NCBI GenBank assembly: GCA_949126835.1
Contig: OX421497.1
Location: 15,920,435-15,984,434 of the forward strand
Length of the DNA stretch: 64,000 bases
Reading direction: 5' to 3'
DNA from: Anisus vortex
Taxonomy: Eukaryota > Mollusca > Gastropoda > Planorbidae
A program made the position numbers and the translations under genes. Positions 1-10,099 of this stretch are shown piece after piece. The notes beneath the pieces are model-generated. The model did not search any database. It was not told the DNA's origin and saw nothing but the letters and a program-made list of their open reading frames with translations. Position 1 is the stretch's first letter. Each line of letters opens with the position of its first letter.

Positions 1-121
1 GCATGGGGCACAGTTCGAGATCCATTACACTGCCGAGAGCTCACTGGTCCCGGGGTGGGGGAGGAAGCAATGGACGCTGCAATCCCGTCTCGAGAACCAC
101 CCGGTGCCTGGATGCATGTAC
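1..121 (-). CDS. Exon 9 of the ZU5-domain gene, partial (runs off the window)
   Basis: The acceptor CTATACTATAG at 122-123 is followed by a 121-nt open frame to the window edge. It enters in phase 1 (the G from exon 8 plus GT gives Gly), as required, and that frame has no stop, whereas the phase 0 frame hits TGA. The peptide is TCIQAPGGSRDGIAASIASS followed by PTPGPVSSRQCNGSRTVPHA, a Ser/Pro/Gly-rich low-complexity linker. GC content is well above the AT-rich intron next to it. It has no domain signature, so the call rests on splice site, phase and base composition only. A UPA remainder or a death domain would be expected further along the minus strand. Confidence 0.55.
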
Positions 122-625
122 CTATAGTATAGGATTTGTGCTACCGGGTGACAGTGCAGGTATTGATAATGTTTCTTTCGGTATTTAGTTTTTATTTTAT
201 ATTGTTGCTGTCAAGCTTATGGTACTCGTTATTTGAAAGTAATCATTTATAAGCCTAACTTAATTTTTTATAATTCGTATCATTTAATTTATAGAGTGTA
301 TAAAGTCGCCTTTTAAAGGATATTCTCAATAGCGACTTAAATCCATTAAATAATTAAAACATGTGGTTATTTTTACTTAAAAGGATGATGCAAAAATCAA
401 TAATGAAAAAAGAAATAATTTCATAGACATTACGTCATACGCTAGTATTTTGTTTAAAGTAAACCATTGAAACTCTCCAAGCCAAATTACGGTGCGTAAC
501 TTTTAAAAAGGTCTGGCCACATTAAAAAAACAACAGTAGAATTGGGAAAACCCGGAAAGACCCTCGCGTTCAACATAGTGAATGTCGCGTTCAACATAGT
601 AAATGAACGGAAGTGGCCATTTGCT
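122..625. other. Intron 8 (distal part), no gene
   Basis: AT-rich intron sequence between exon 9 and the LINE. No coding signal is seen on either strand. The only structure is a short tandem duplication at 564-605, listed separately. Confidence 0.6.
564..605. repeat. 21-bp tandem duplication
   Basis: Two copies of a 21-bp unit, TCGCGTTCAACATAGTGAATG and a second with one change (G to A at position 17), directly abutting. They sit 20 bp from the LINE target site. Confidence 0.85.
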
Positions 626-641
626 ATGTACCGTTAGATTT
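626..641. repeat. LINE target-site duplication, left copy
   Basis: ATGTACCGTTAGATTT. It matches 5121-5136 (ATGTACCGTTATATTT) at 15 of 16 positions; the first 11 are identical. Confidence 0.8.
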
Positions 642-647
642 CGCACC

Positions 648-657
648 AAGATGGCGG
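648..657 (+). promoter_or_regulatory. YY1-like motif at the LINE 5' end
   Basis: AAGATGGCGG lies 7-16 bases into the element. It matches the core of the YY1 consensus (AAnATGGCGGC). Human L1 is known to have a YY1 site at its very 5' end that guides start-site choice. A similar role here is inference from motif and position. Confidence 0.45.
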
Positions 658-873
658 TGATGTTATGACCTAAATGTTTACGTCCTTGAGATTTTTATTG
701 AAAATACGTACTTATTTAAAGTTTGAAACTTATTAGGAAGTATTTTTTGTGATTTTAATTATTATTAATTTTTTTGTAAATATAACGAAACAGTAAACAA
801 ACTAAAACTAGCTACTAAAACTTTGAAAAGCGGCTGGAGCCGCGGGTATATACAAACCCAAACTCTTGAAAAC

Positions 874-2150
874 ATGGAAGGCAGAGAGACAAAACAAAAA
901 AGCGGTGAAGATTCAAACAACTATGAAAATACAGAAATATGGCCAAGATTTATTACAATTTCATCTAAAGAAACAGAAAAACCACTAACTAAATTATCAC
1001 CCTTTGTGATAGAAAAAGCCATAACTAGGATGGCAGGACCACCTAAATCTGTAAAGAAATTACGATCTGGACAGATTCTGGTGGAATGCGAAAAAAAAGC
1101 GCACTCAACCAATTTATTAAGAACAAATAGTATGGCAGGAATAGCCATAGAAACAAAAGCCCATGCCTTCCTAAACAGCTCAAAGTGAGTTATAAAATCA
1201 AAAGAGCTGGAATGCTGTACGGAAGATGAATTAACACAAGAACTAAAAAATCAAGGAGTTATCTCAGCTTATAGAATAAAAATAAAAAGAGAAAAAAGAA
1301 ATTGCAACTAACACAATAATTTTAACTTTTAATAAACCAACTCCTCCAAAGGAAATTAGAGCAGGTTTCTTAAACATCAAAATTGAAGACTACATACCAA
1401 ACCCTATGAGATGTTTTAACTGTCAAAAATTAGGTCACTTGAAAAAACACTGCAAAAGAAATGCTGTCTGCCCACGTTGTGGAAATGAAGGACACAGCTT
1501 GGAAACATGCAGTGCAGAAATGAAATGTGTAAATTGTGAAGGAAAACATCTATCATTCTCAAAAACGTGTCCAAGATGGATTGAAGAAAAGGATATACAA
1601 AAATTAAAAGCTCAAAAAAATATAACTTATCAAGATGCAAAGAAATTTATTCTAACACAAAAATCTTTAATAAGTGAAAAGAATTATGCTGGAGCTCTTA
1701 AAACAGACATAAACAAAGTCAAACACGCTGAAACCCAGACACCCACTTTACCAGAATTGTACTACAAAGACCAAAATGGAACAATCAAAAAATGGGAAAT
1801 AAATGAAATAATATGCACTAAAGAAAACTCAACACAATCAAATATAGAAGAAATGCTTCCAGGAAAAGTAAACCCAGAGAACATATCAAATATAGAAGAA
1901 ATGATCCCAGGAAAAGTTATCCCAGAGAACATATCAAATATAGAAGAAATGCTTCCAGGAAAAGTTAACCCAGAGAACATATCAAATATAGAAGAAATGC
2001 TTCCAGGAAAAGTTAACCCAGAGAACATATCAAATATAGAAGAAATGCTTCCAGGAAAAGTTAACCCAAAGAACATATCAAATATAGAAGAAATGCTTCC
2101 AGGAAAAGTTAACACAGAGAACATATCAAATATAGAAGAAATGCTTCCAG
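874..2150 (+). pseudogene. LINE ORF1, gag-like nucleic-acid-binding protein, broken
   Basis: The first Met that suits the family is at 874 (MEGRETKQ); an in-frame upstream ATG at 823 is also possible. The N-terminal part (WPRFITISSKETEKPLTKLS) is a gag/RRM-like segment. It stops at TGA 1186-1188, after which the same frame continues with family-like sequence. Near 1307 the frame shifts to the one carrying three knuckles: CX2CX4HX4C, CX2CX4HX4C and CX2CX3HX6C, at residues 3-16, 22-35 and 41-55 counted from Met 1406. A stretch rich in K and E follows, then seven NIEEM(L/I)PG repeats. ORF1 proteins of this type coat the element RNA and act as chaperones. The open frame runs on to 2179, but its last residues belong to the fused downstream region read out of frame. 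Confidence 0.85.
1838..2150 (+). repeat. 48-bp coding tandem repeat in LINE ORF1, about 6.5 copies
   Basis: A 48-bp (16-codon) unit starts at 1841, 1889, 1937, 1985, 2033, 2081 and 2129. The encoded unit is SNIEEMLPGKVNPENI with small changes (IPGKVIPENI, NPKNI, NTENI). The array ends abruptly where the endonuclease-RT linker begins, at about 2150. Confidence 0.92.
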
Positions 2151-5005
2151 GACTATACCTAAAACAACATCTAAAATAAATAAAAATAAACCATGGTTCA
2201 CAAACATTTGCAAAGATAGTATTAAAACTAGAAATAAACAGCTTAGAATTTTCAAGACCAACCCATCTCCAGAAAACTTGAAAGCCTTTAAAATTGAACG
2301 AGCAAAAACCCGACAAGTAATCAGAGAATAGAAACGGCTTACATGGCAAAATTATAATAACAAAATAAATTCAAACACACCAATAACTAATATTTGGAAA
2401 ATGATTCGAAAAATTAAAGGAAATACAAAAAAAAGTCAAATTAAACAAATCAAACTGGCTGATGGCACTTATGCAGAAACTACACAAGATATTGCAAAAT
2501 GAAATTGGAAAGACCTTTTCAAAAAATTCATCGTCTGAAAATTATACAGACTCCTTTAAAAAAATAAAAAGAGAATTAGAAAAAGAAGCTATAAATTTTG
2601 AAACAAATATATTTGAATACTACAACTCCCCAATATCAATAAACGAGCTGACGCAATGCATTAAAGAAACCAAAAATACTGCACCAGGCCCAGATACAAT
2701 TCATAATGAGATTATAAGACAGCTACCAACGTTAACACTGAAAACTCTATTAAAAATTGTTAATGATCTTTGGCAACAAAATATATTTCCTACGGAATGG
2801 AGCAAAGCAATTACCATTCCAATACCTAAAGAGAAAAAAGATCACACAGATCCAATAAATTACAGACCAATAGCCCTCACAAATTGTTTCTGTAAAATTA
2901 TGGAAAAAATTGTAAATAAACGCTTAATATATTTTCTGGAAAGTAATAACTTAATATCAAAGACTCAATGTGGATTTAGAATAAATCATTCAACAACAGA
3001 TCATCTCATTAGATTAGAAACATTTATTAGAGAAGCTTTTGTTAGGAAAGAACATGTGATAGCTGTTTTTTTTTATTTAGAAAAGGCGTTTGACACTACA
3101 TGGAAATATGGAATTTTAAAAGATCTATCTTCCTTAGGTTTAAGAGGAAATTTACCCAAATTTATATCAAACTTTCTAAGCAACCGAACATTCCAAGTAA
3201 ATATTGGAGATTATTTAACAGATACATTTATTCAAGAAGAAGGTGTCCCTCAAGGAAGCGTATTGTCGCCTACACTATTTAATATAAAAATAAACAATAT
3301 CACTGAATGCTTATTACAGAATACAAAATGTTCTCTATACGTCGATGACTTTGTGATCTATTATAGAGCTAATTGTATGAAAGAAATACAGAATCATCTA
3401 CAACTTCAAATCAATAAAATTCAAGAATGGACCGAAAAGAATGGATTTAAATTTTCTGCTCAAAAAACAAAAGTAGTGCATTTCTGTCAGATGCACAAAA
3501 AACACCCCGACCCTGAAAAATACCTTTATAAAAAACAGATTCCTGTAACTACTAACGTCAAATTTCTCGGAGTAACATTTGATAGTAAATTAAATTTCCT
3601 GCTACATACAAAGGAACTAAAATCCAAGTGTCAAAAATCCACCAATCAACTGAAAACTTTAGCAAATACAGATTGGGGAGGAGAGAAAAAAAGTCTACTA
3701 AAAATATATAGATCACACATTCGATCAAAATTAGATTATGGATGTTTAGTATACGGATCAGCAAGAACATCATATCTAAAAATGCTTGATCCTGTACAAA
3801 ATCAATGTCTACGTCTATGTCTAAGAGCATTTAGAACTACTCCATGTACCAGTTTGCAAATAGAAGCAAATAAATCACCACTACAAAATAGAAGACTCAA
3901 GCTATCATTACAATATGCACTAAAACTAAAATCCTTACCGAATAATCCAGCGTATTTATGTGTTTTTCACCCACAAGAAAAAAACAGCTTTACTGAAAAC
4001 TCAAAATATATACCAACTTTTGGACTTAGAATTGAAAAAGAAATGATCGAAACTAAAATTGAATTTAGATTTATAAAAAGATATTATATACCAAAAACTC
4101 CACCATGGCTTTTTGAAATCCCACCTATAAACTTAGAATTAAACCATAGAAATAAAAAGGATCCTTGCATGGATATGTTCCAAGAAGTGCTACAAAAATA
4201 CCCAAATTATGTACAAATATACACAGACGGATCGAAAAATGATACAGCGACATCTTCGGTTGCTCTTACCTCAAATAAAAGTAAAAAAATAAAATATAAT
4301 TCCAGTATCTCAATAAATACTGCAGAGGCTTTAGCCATATGCCTGGCATTAGACATTGCAGAGGAATCAGAAAACCAAAATTTTGTTATTTTATCCGATT
4401 CGTTATCTTGTCTTACTACTATGGGAAACTGTAATTCCAGGAATATATCTGCCTTGGACATTTTGACAAAATACCAATCAATATATGAAAGAGGCAAACG
4501 TGTCGTTTTCTGTTGGGTTCCTGGTCATGCAGGGATAGATGGAAATGAAAAAGGTGACAGAGAGTTTAAAGCCGCCCTGTTGTTATCAGAGAGTATTATC
4601 CCAATACCATATCGAGACTTGAAACCTTTAATAATTAAACATGAAAGACAAACATGGACTAACTTCTTGAAAACCGAATGCAATAAACTGCAGTATTTGG
4701 AAAAGTCAAAAACCTGGCATGATACAGGCCAACTTGTTCGAAAGGACGCAGTTATTCTCTGCAGACTACATACAGGACATACGAAACTAACACATTCGTT
4801 TATTTTAAAACGAGAAATGTCCCCAATGTGTGCTTTCTGCAATGCCAACTTAACAGTGTCTCACATTTTGTTGGAATGTAATACATTTGATGACATTCGA
4901 CGTAAATTCTATTACTGTAGAACTCTTCATGAACTTTTCAACAAAATTAAACCAAAACATATAATAAACTATATTAAAGACATACAACTGTACAACAGAA
5001 TCTAA
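2151..5005 (+). pseudogene. LINE ORF2 remnant: RT, RNase H and C-terminal zinc finger
   Basis: Sequence from about 2151 reads as the linker after an endonuclease domain (IPKTTSKINKN then KPWFTNICKD), with a TAG at 2329-2331 and a frameshift near 2495. The main 847-codon frame starts at 2462. Counted from there, RT motifs are NYRPIALTN near residue 133, motif A FFYLEKAFD at 203-211, GVPQGSVLSP at 261-270 and YVDD at 293-296. RNase H follows with D589 (YTDGS), E622, D646 and D699 all present. A CX2CX7HX4C finger lies at 790-806. Reverse transcriptase would copy the element RNA at the target. This copy cannot: the first catalytic Asp of motif A is Tyr205 and the endonuclease is absent. Confidence 0.9.
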
Positions 5006-5120
5006 AGATATAAGAACAATAAAATGGATACAAGAGAAAAATGACAACAACGTTATCAAAAAGGCCCTATATAACCATCGATGTTGATGAGCCGGAAATT
5101 CAACAATCCAATTCAATTCA

Positions 5121-5136
5121 ATGTACCGTTATATTT
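5121..5136. repeat. LINE target-site duplication, right copy
   Basis: ATGTACCGTTATATTT, directly after the ATTCA-type tail. It matches 626-641 with one mismatch, so it fixes the 3' end of the element. Confidence 0.8.
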
Positions 5137-5294
5137 ATTTGCATAGATGGATATGACATTTTGGATTTTTTAAATCAACACATTTATGATTATAAGTGAT
5201 AAAATAAAATTATCTTTTGGAGGACGTTTCCGACTAATACATTTTATTTTTAGCCCGAATAGTCAAACGGCTTAGGAGCCTATAGCGAACAAAC

Positions 5295-5325
<31 letters not shown>

Positions 5326-5727
5326 TAAATATTTAAACAAACATATAAACAAACTCACGGTAATTATATATATTGATTTTTCTTTAATAATTCATTGACA
5401 TTGTTTATTTTTGTTTGATCCAGTGATGCTGTAATGAATACATTTTTCGATGCTGTAAATAGTATATTATTATTGTTATTGTTATCTTGTCATTTATTTG
5501 GGGGAGCATTTTATCAATGGGCGTCTTTTCACGGGTTTTACACCCTTTTTCTTGCAACAAAACAAGAAATAATATTATACAAGTTTCCATTTCATATAGA
5601 ATCGTGTAGTTTAATGCACTAAAACTTTTGCATAACAATGTTAGGAAATCCTAGTCTCATCTATTGCAACAATCTTTATTTTTAAAACTTTATTATGTAG
5701 GTGTTTTTTGTGTGTGTTGTTTGTTAC
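5137..5727. other. Intron 8 (proximal part), no gene
   Basis: AT-rich intron sequence between the LINE and exon 8. It holds a TA/AAAT microsatellite (5295-5334). The open frames on both strands here have AT-driven composition and no splice or domain support. Confidence 0.6.
5295..5334. repeat. (TA)n/(AAAT)n microsatellite
   Basis: About ten TA dinucleotides run directly into about four AAAT units. Confidence 0.9.
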
Positions 5728-5903
5728 CTTCTTTAGAATTATACATTGATCTGGCACTGAACAATCGAATGTCCTTTGTGTCCATCGTATCTGTAGACAA
5801 CATGTTACCGGCTGTTTGGGGTCGTCTCGGTCTGTGGGACGGGTTTGGAGGGACGGGCAGTGTGATGGTCAATGGTCTAGAAAACTTGACCGGAAGTTGC
5901 ATA
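5728..5903 (-). CDS. Exon 8 of the ZU5-domain gene: end of ZU5 and start of a UPA-like region
   Basis: The acceptor is AAATTTCAG and the donor GAAG|GTAACAAA. The 176 nt enter in phase 2 and leave in phase 1. The peptide begins MQLPVKFSRPLTITLPVPPN and continues PSHRPRRPQTAGNMLSTDTM, ending YNSKEG. The F-x-R-P-L-T-I-T-L-P-x-P-P block is characteristic of the end of ZU5 or the start of UPA, as in ZU5-UPA-death-domain proteins (PIDD, DTHD1, UNC5 and ankyrins are the known groups). Of these, a DTHD1-like protein seems plausible, but I cannot prove it without a profile search. The following basic Pro/Arg-rich stretch is a likely linker. The opposite-strand open frame over 5664-5942 is a shadow. 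Confidence 0.75.
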
Positions 5904-6337
5904 CTGAAATTTAAAAAAAAAGACATTTTGGCATTTTATTGATCCTTCTTGGAACATTTTTATAAAAGTCCAAAATTTTAAGTGTTTTGTAAAGCATTTT
6001 ATTAATATTTTGACATTTTATAATTTTACAGAAATACCTTAAAAAAAAACGCACACAACACAATTTGTACGGTGTACTTCTTGTTTTAAGTCTAAACTTG
6101 TATTTTGATAAATAATAAAGTTACGTTGTTGGTTTACATTACTAGCCTAATCCACACAAAAAAGGCCACCCGAGACTCATAGGTTCCTTAAAGTATGTTG
6201 TGATAGTTTGTAGTTATGATTTCCACTGACCTAAATTAGGCTTTTATGATATTGATGATAAAGACAATTATCTTGTTGTAGTTTTATTTTTCTTTTTTTT
6301 TTTACAGCAAAATGTTATTGGCGTATTAAAAACTTAC
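5904..6337. other. Intron 7, no gene
   Basis: A 434-bp AT-rich intron between exons 7 and 8. No repeat family or coding signal is recognised. Confidence 0.65.
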
Positions 6338-6429
6338 GTAATAATTGGGCTAGTGGATAATAATTGATCACATTCTTCGGGTAAATTATTTTTCAATGAC
6401 GTCAACATCCCGTGATCTACCTGTTGCAC
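6338..6429 (-). CDS. Exon 7 of the ZU5-domain gene: middle of the ZU5 domain
   Basis: A 92-nt microexon with acceptor TTTCACAG and donor ATTAC|GTAAGTTT. It enters in phase 0 and leaves in phase 2; its final AC joins the first T of exon 8 to give Thr. The 30 residues are VQQVDHGMLTSLKNNLPEEC and DQLLSTSPIIT. The closing 'STSPIIT' strand matches the 'hxSPhhxh' segment near the end of the first half of ZU5 domains, and it comes at the expected distance from the G-G-K-V start in exon 6. I found it by asking what must lie between exons 6 and 8; domain content and both phases then agreed. The start of the neighbouring MITE is only 67 bp away at 6497. Confidence 0.75.
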
Positions 6430-6779
6430 CTGTGAAAGCGTTCAAATGTATTACTTTACATTTCTTTAATGTGGTTAGAACAGAAATACAAGCGGACAGT
6501 AGCAACCGCTCCCCCTACGACCATTTTTGAAAAAAAAGGGTCTTTTCGGGAAAAAAATAATAATTTTAACAAGCCACGAAGTACAATTTATGCTGTTTCT
6601 AATTTATTTTTTTCTTTGAATTGCATTTCAACAATTAAATTTATTACAATCATTTTCAATAATTATGCGTGCCAACAGCGTGAAAGTCAAACTGATTAAC
6701 TATATTATTTTTATAAGACAGATAATTTATTTAGCAAGACAAAGACCAAAAAAAAAAAGGAGCGTAATAGAGAAAATCA

Positions 6780-7082
6780 CTTCGTTCTTTTTCTGACGCG
6801 CTTACTCTGCGGATTCCTCGTGTGAGGCTAGTGTCCGCTGGCGAACGTTCATTTTCCCTACGCAGGACCGTCCGCTTGGAATCACCTCCCACTACAGCTT
6901 CGCCAGAGCCCTAGCTATGACACCTTCAGGGCCGGCTGAAGACTCACCTATTTCGTCAGCAGAATTAGCGTATTACTACATATTTCGTTGTCTGTCTGTA
7001 TTATGTAACTGTCGTCTGCGCATAGAACTGTTACCAACGGGATATGCGCTATATAAGCACCGTTATTATTATTATTATTATT
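6780..7082 (+). mobile_element. 5'-truncated LINE 3' end (CR1/L2-like) inserted in MITE copy 1
   Basis: This stretch is absent from MITE copy 2 and is flanked by AATCA on both sides (6775-6779 and 7083-7087). It encodes, with a frameshift, the typical C-terminal RT tail of CR1/L2-type LINEs (SAGERSFS, then AGPSAWNHLPLQLRQSPS). It ends in an (ATT)n tail. It is a dead fragment. Confidence 0.7.
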
Positions 7083-8035
7083 AATCATTAAAGCGTTTTA
7101 TATTTAATTTTAAAAAAACCTGTTTGTTAATATCAGCTTTTTAAAAAAAATCCATACGTAGCTAATACACATTCGCATTACTCAACCTAGACATTAATAG
7201 TTATCAACATTTGAATTTAGTTGTCAAGAAATTATTCTAGTAATAGATATGAATTATTTAATGTTTGATATCAGAATAACTGAGATATGTTCTAATAACT
7301 AACATATTTTTATAATATATAATAAATGCTACAATTAAGAGGAAGCGATACAAAATAATCATACAAACTGGGTAGTTATTTTAATGTTTAAAAATGTACA
7401 TGTACATTCTTTAGTCATAAAATATTTATGTCATTTTCAACTATCTTGTGTAATTTGATCATTTTAGAGTTATAAATTGTAAGCCATTAATTTGTTTAAA
7501 GGAAACAAAAAAAGAAACATATTAGAAATATTAATGTAAAGAAAACGGGTTAATTATCTCCCTTCAAGTAAATTCTCCAAATTTGATGCTAGTGAAACCA
7601 AACGAGCTAATTGGTTTAATATAGATCTAACTAGTATACTTCTAAAAATGCCCATCTGTCTTAATTTGCCTTAAATTAGGGAAAGAGTTAAATGCTTTGA
7701 AATCGATTTCACGGAAATGTTGCCAACACTTTAATGTGCTTTTGAACCCAGTCTTGTAAATGGAAGTTTAACTTACGAAAACGTGTCGCCATGTCATTCA
7801 GAAACATTGGCTTCGCAGTCACGTCTCCTCATTCAATAGCGGATTTTTTTTTCCATTAATAAACATCTAATTGCTTCCAGACAAGAAAAGAATCTAAGAC
7901 TTTACCTTTACTCCGTATGACTTTCTTCTAGAAGAGACTTGAGAAACTATACAATTGACAAGACATTCAATCACAGATTGCTAGTCCAATGACCGGAGCT
8001 TTGCTTACAAAGATTCCTGAACTGAAAAAGTCAAC

Positions 8036-9532
8036 TAAAGACCAACTGATATTCGGTTTCGGCTTCGTTTTCGGCGCCGAAAATAGCGAAAACCCTTTTT
8101 CGGCGTGTTTTCGGTTTCAGCAGAAGCCAAAAGATTAGTTTTTGGTTTGTTTACGGTTTTGGCCGAAACTGATATTGACATTCGGTCATCAGCCAAATAT
8201 CTATTTTAACTATCAAAATTCATAATGCTACGCTATTGCTGCATCTATTACTCTGATTATTGATACTTTTATTTAGTTAAACTGTTGTGAATTAATCTGT
8301 GTGAAGTAGGGATGTTAAACGAAAACCGGATTTCGGGAGGAAATCATTCATAAATGTGTCCCACAATTTATTTATCTTTTTATGTGAAGAAATATGTTTA
8401 AACCATGTTTGATTAGTACACAACAATTCCTTAACATTATTATTATATTTCCTTGCAAACTCTCGTTTGTCAGAGACGAATTATAGTTGTTGTTTGTTGT
8501 TATTTTTCAATTTCCGAATATTGATTGTGAATTCGCGATACAAGCACATACAACAGCAAATGCAGATGTTAACGCTAGACTTCGGCACAGCCATTTGATA
8601 TACATATTCGAAAAGAAAAAAAACTGGAATTTCCCCAATGACGCTGAACGCTTTTTTAACAGACAAACAGAACGATAGACGTAAGGTTGCGAGATACTTG
8701 GACTTCAAAAGGAGGACATAGAGAGACAAAAAGAATGACATATTTAATATTTCACAATACACAATCAGTTCAGTTTTATTACATTAGCTGCCAATAATTG
8801 TATATTAGTAAAACTGACCCAAAATTTCATTTAATGTAGACTGAAAAGCAACTTAAGAAAACAACTTAGCAGTGCATGTAAAATTCTTTTTAAAAACTGT
8901 TAATTTTCCCTAGATAGATGTGTCTGGGATTTTATTCATATTCTACAAATATTCTTCTAATGTGTGTAACATATAGATCTAACATCCACTAATTTATATT
9001 ATAATTATTCATGACACTACAGCTTTTGACTTCTGCTAATCCAAAATCAACTTTTTTTTTCAAAGATTTTACCACGTTCTAAGGATCAATGGTCCTTCGT
9101 ATTATTTTTAGTATAATCAATGCAAATTTGTCTTTTACAAACTATAACTTACTTTGCCCGGGGGCGGAGAGGGGGAAAAGAAAATGATTTAAAAAATATG
9201 ATATTTAGAACCGAAAATAGGTTTTGAGAAAAAAAAGGATATTAACATCTCTAATGTGAAGTAGAAGACTGAAGTTAATAATAACGGATTATGTAATCAC
9301 TTCAAAGAATGGTTTACTCAAATAGAGTGCCCATAAACTAGTTAATATTACACATAAATGTGCAGTCTTTTGAAATCATTTGTTTCGCATTTTCGGTTTA
9401 TTTTTCGGTTTCGGCCGAACTTGTAGTTAAACTTTTGGTTTCGGCTTCGGTTTCGGCCAAAAGTCAATGTATAATATTCGGTATGGTTTCGTTTTCGGCC
9501 GAAACTAAAAATTTGGTTTCGTTCGGTCACTA
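8036..9532. mobile_element. Second-level insertion: hAT-like element B, rich in TTTCGGC motifs
   Basis: It is absent from MITE copy 2. The ends are TAAAGACCAA and, inverted, TAGTGACCGA (7 of 10 match). Flanks AAGTCAAC (8028-8035) and CAGTCGAC (9533-9540) agree at 6 of 8, as an aged 8-bp hAT target duplication would. Both subterminal regions are full of TTCGGTTTCGGC and GGCCGAAAC words in inverted arrangement. No transposase frame is seen. Confidence 0.6.
8307..9253. mobile_element. Third-level insertion: hAT-like MITE C inside element B
   Basis: The termini TAGGGATGTTAA and, inverted, TAGAGATGTTAA match at 11 of 12. The 8-bp flanks GTGTGAAG (8299-8306) and ATGTGAAG (9254-9261) match at 7 of 8. 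It is 947 bp long and has no transposase. Open frames at 8481-8762 and 8487-8678 overlap on opposite strands and show no domain. Confidence 0.72.
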
Positions 9533-10099
9533 CAGTCGACGTCCAGTGTGATTCCCATAAACTTCGCCATGCAGCACCCAATAATTATGCTGACATACGT
9601 TGTTTTCACTTGCATTAAACAATATTCTTGGAGGTCTATCAAGTGCCACTGAAAATCGTTCTGCGGGCCAAGTCTGGTACGTGTGCCTTAGGTTGCCGAC
9701 CTTTGCTATAGAGCATTCGAGTTGATTCTATAATACGTTTCGATACTAGATGTTCATCCCTAAAATGAGCAGTAGATGCAGTCAATTTTGCAGAATTTCC
9801 CATCAATATAAGCTGCTAGAAAAATAATCTTGAATGGTTAAATAAAAAATGCACTATTATACATTGTGTGTATCCTGAGGCACAGGGTTTTCTTATAACA
9901 ATTGATACGTACGAATTCTTAGTTATTCTATTAATCTGGAAAAATTGCTCAAAGTATGGCCTTTTCCAAAAATTTCGCTCCCCCTAGCGTCAAAACCTGG
10001 CTACCACACTGAGCGGCAGTAATATTAAAAAGAAACACTTCTCATCAATTTGTTACAATTAGTTTTAGTTTTAGTGTTTTTATTAAGAAGAGCACATAC

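Larger units (their letters stand above)
642..5120 (+). mobile_element. I-clade (Nimbus-like) non-LTR retrotransposon, degraded, endonuclease deleted
   Basis: A nearly end-to-end LINE copy inserted antisense in intron 8. It has a gag-like ORF1 with three zinc knuckles, then RT, RNase H and a C-terminal CCHC. It ends in a short ATTCA-type repeat rather than poly(A), as I-clade elements often do. A 16-bp target-site duplication with one mismatch flanks it (626-641 and 5121-5136). The order ORF1-RT-RNase H-CCHC fits the I clade; the Nimbus-like label rests on general resemblance of ORF1 and RT to mollusc elements. It is inactive: the endonuclease domain is missing, there are stops and frameshifts in both ORFs, and RT motif A is mutated. 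Confidence 0.85.
6497..10011. mobile_element. hAT-type MITE family A, copy 1, carrying nested insertions
   Basis: It aligns along its length with the element at 10345-13102, including the interior from about 7085 to 8035 and from 9541 to 10011. The left terminus is damaged: CAGTAGC is kept but the next roughly 25 bases of copy 2 are missing. The right end reads CCTGGCTACCACACTG. AGCGG occurs just outside both ends, a possible target duplication. No transposase is present. Without its two insertions (6780-7082 and 8036-9532) it would be about 1.7 kb. It lies in intron 6, ending 89 bp from exon 6. Confidence 0.78.

Noticed and set aside
3..188. Plus-strand 61-codon frame at the window start
   Set aside because: The minus strand offers a splice acceptor and the exact phase needed by exon 8, while the plus frame has no homology I recognise. 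Not excluded entirely.
1762..2349. 195-codon minus-strand frame over the LINE repeat
   Set aside because: Reverse-complement shadow of the 48-bp repeat, whose period is a multiple of three.
642..5120. Retrovirus or endogenous virus
   Set aside because: No LTRs, protease, integrase or envelope; motif order and the ATTCA tail indicate a non-LTR retrotransposon.
6780..7082. tRNA-derived SINE
   Set aside because: No A/B-box promoter was seen, and the sequence encodes an RT C-terminal tail, so a truncated LINE explains it better.
8481..8762. Overlapping open frames on both strands inside MITE C
   Set aside because: Neither has a recognisable transposase or other domain; the element is non-autonomous.
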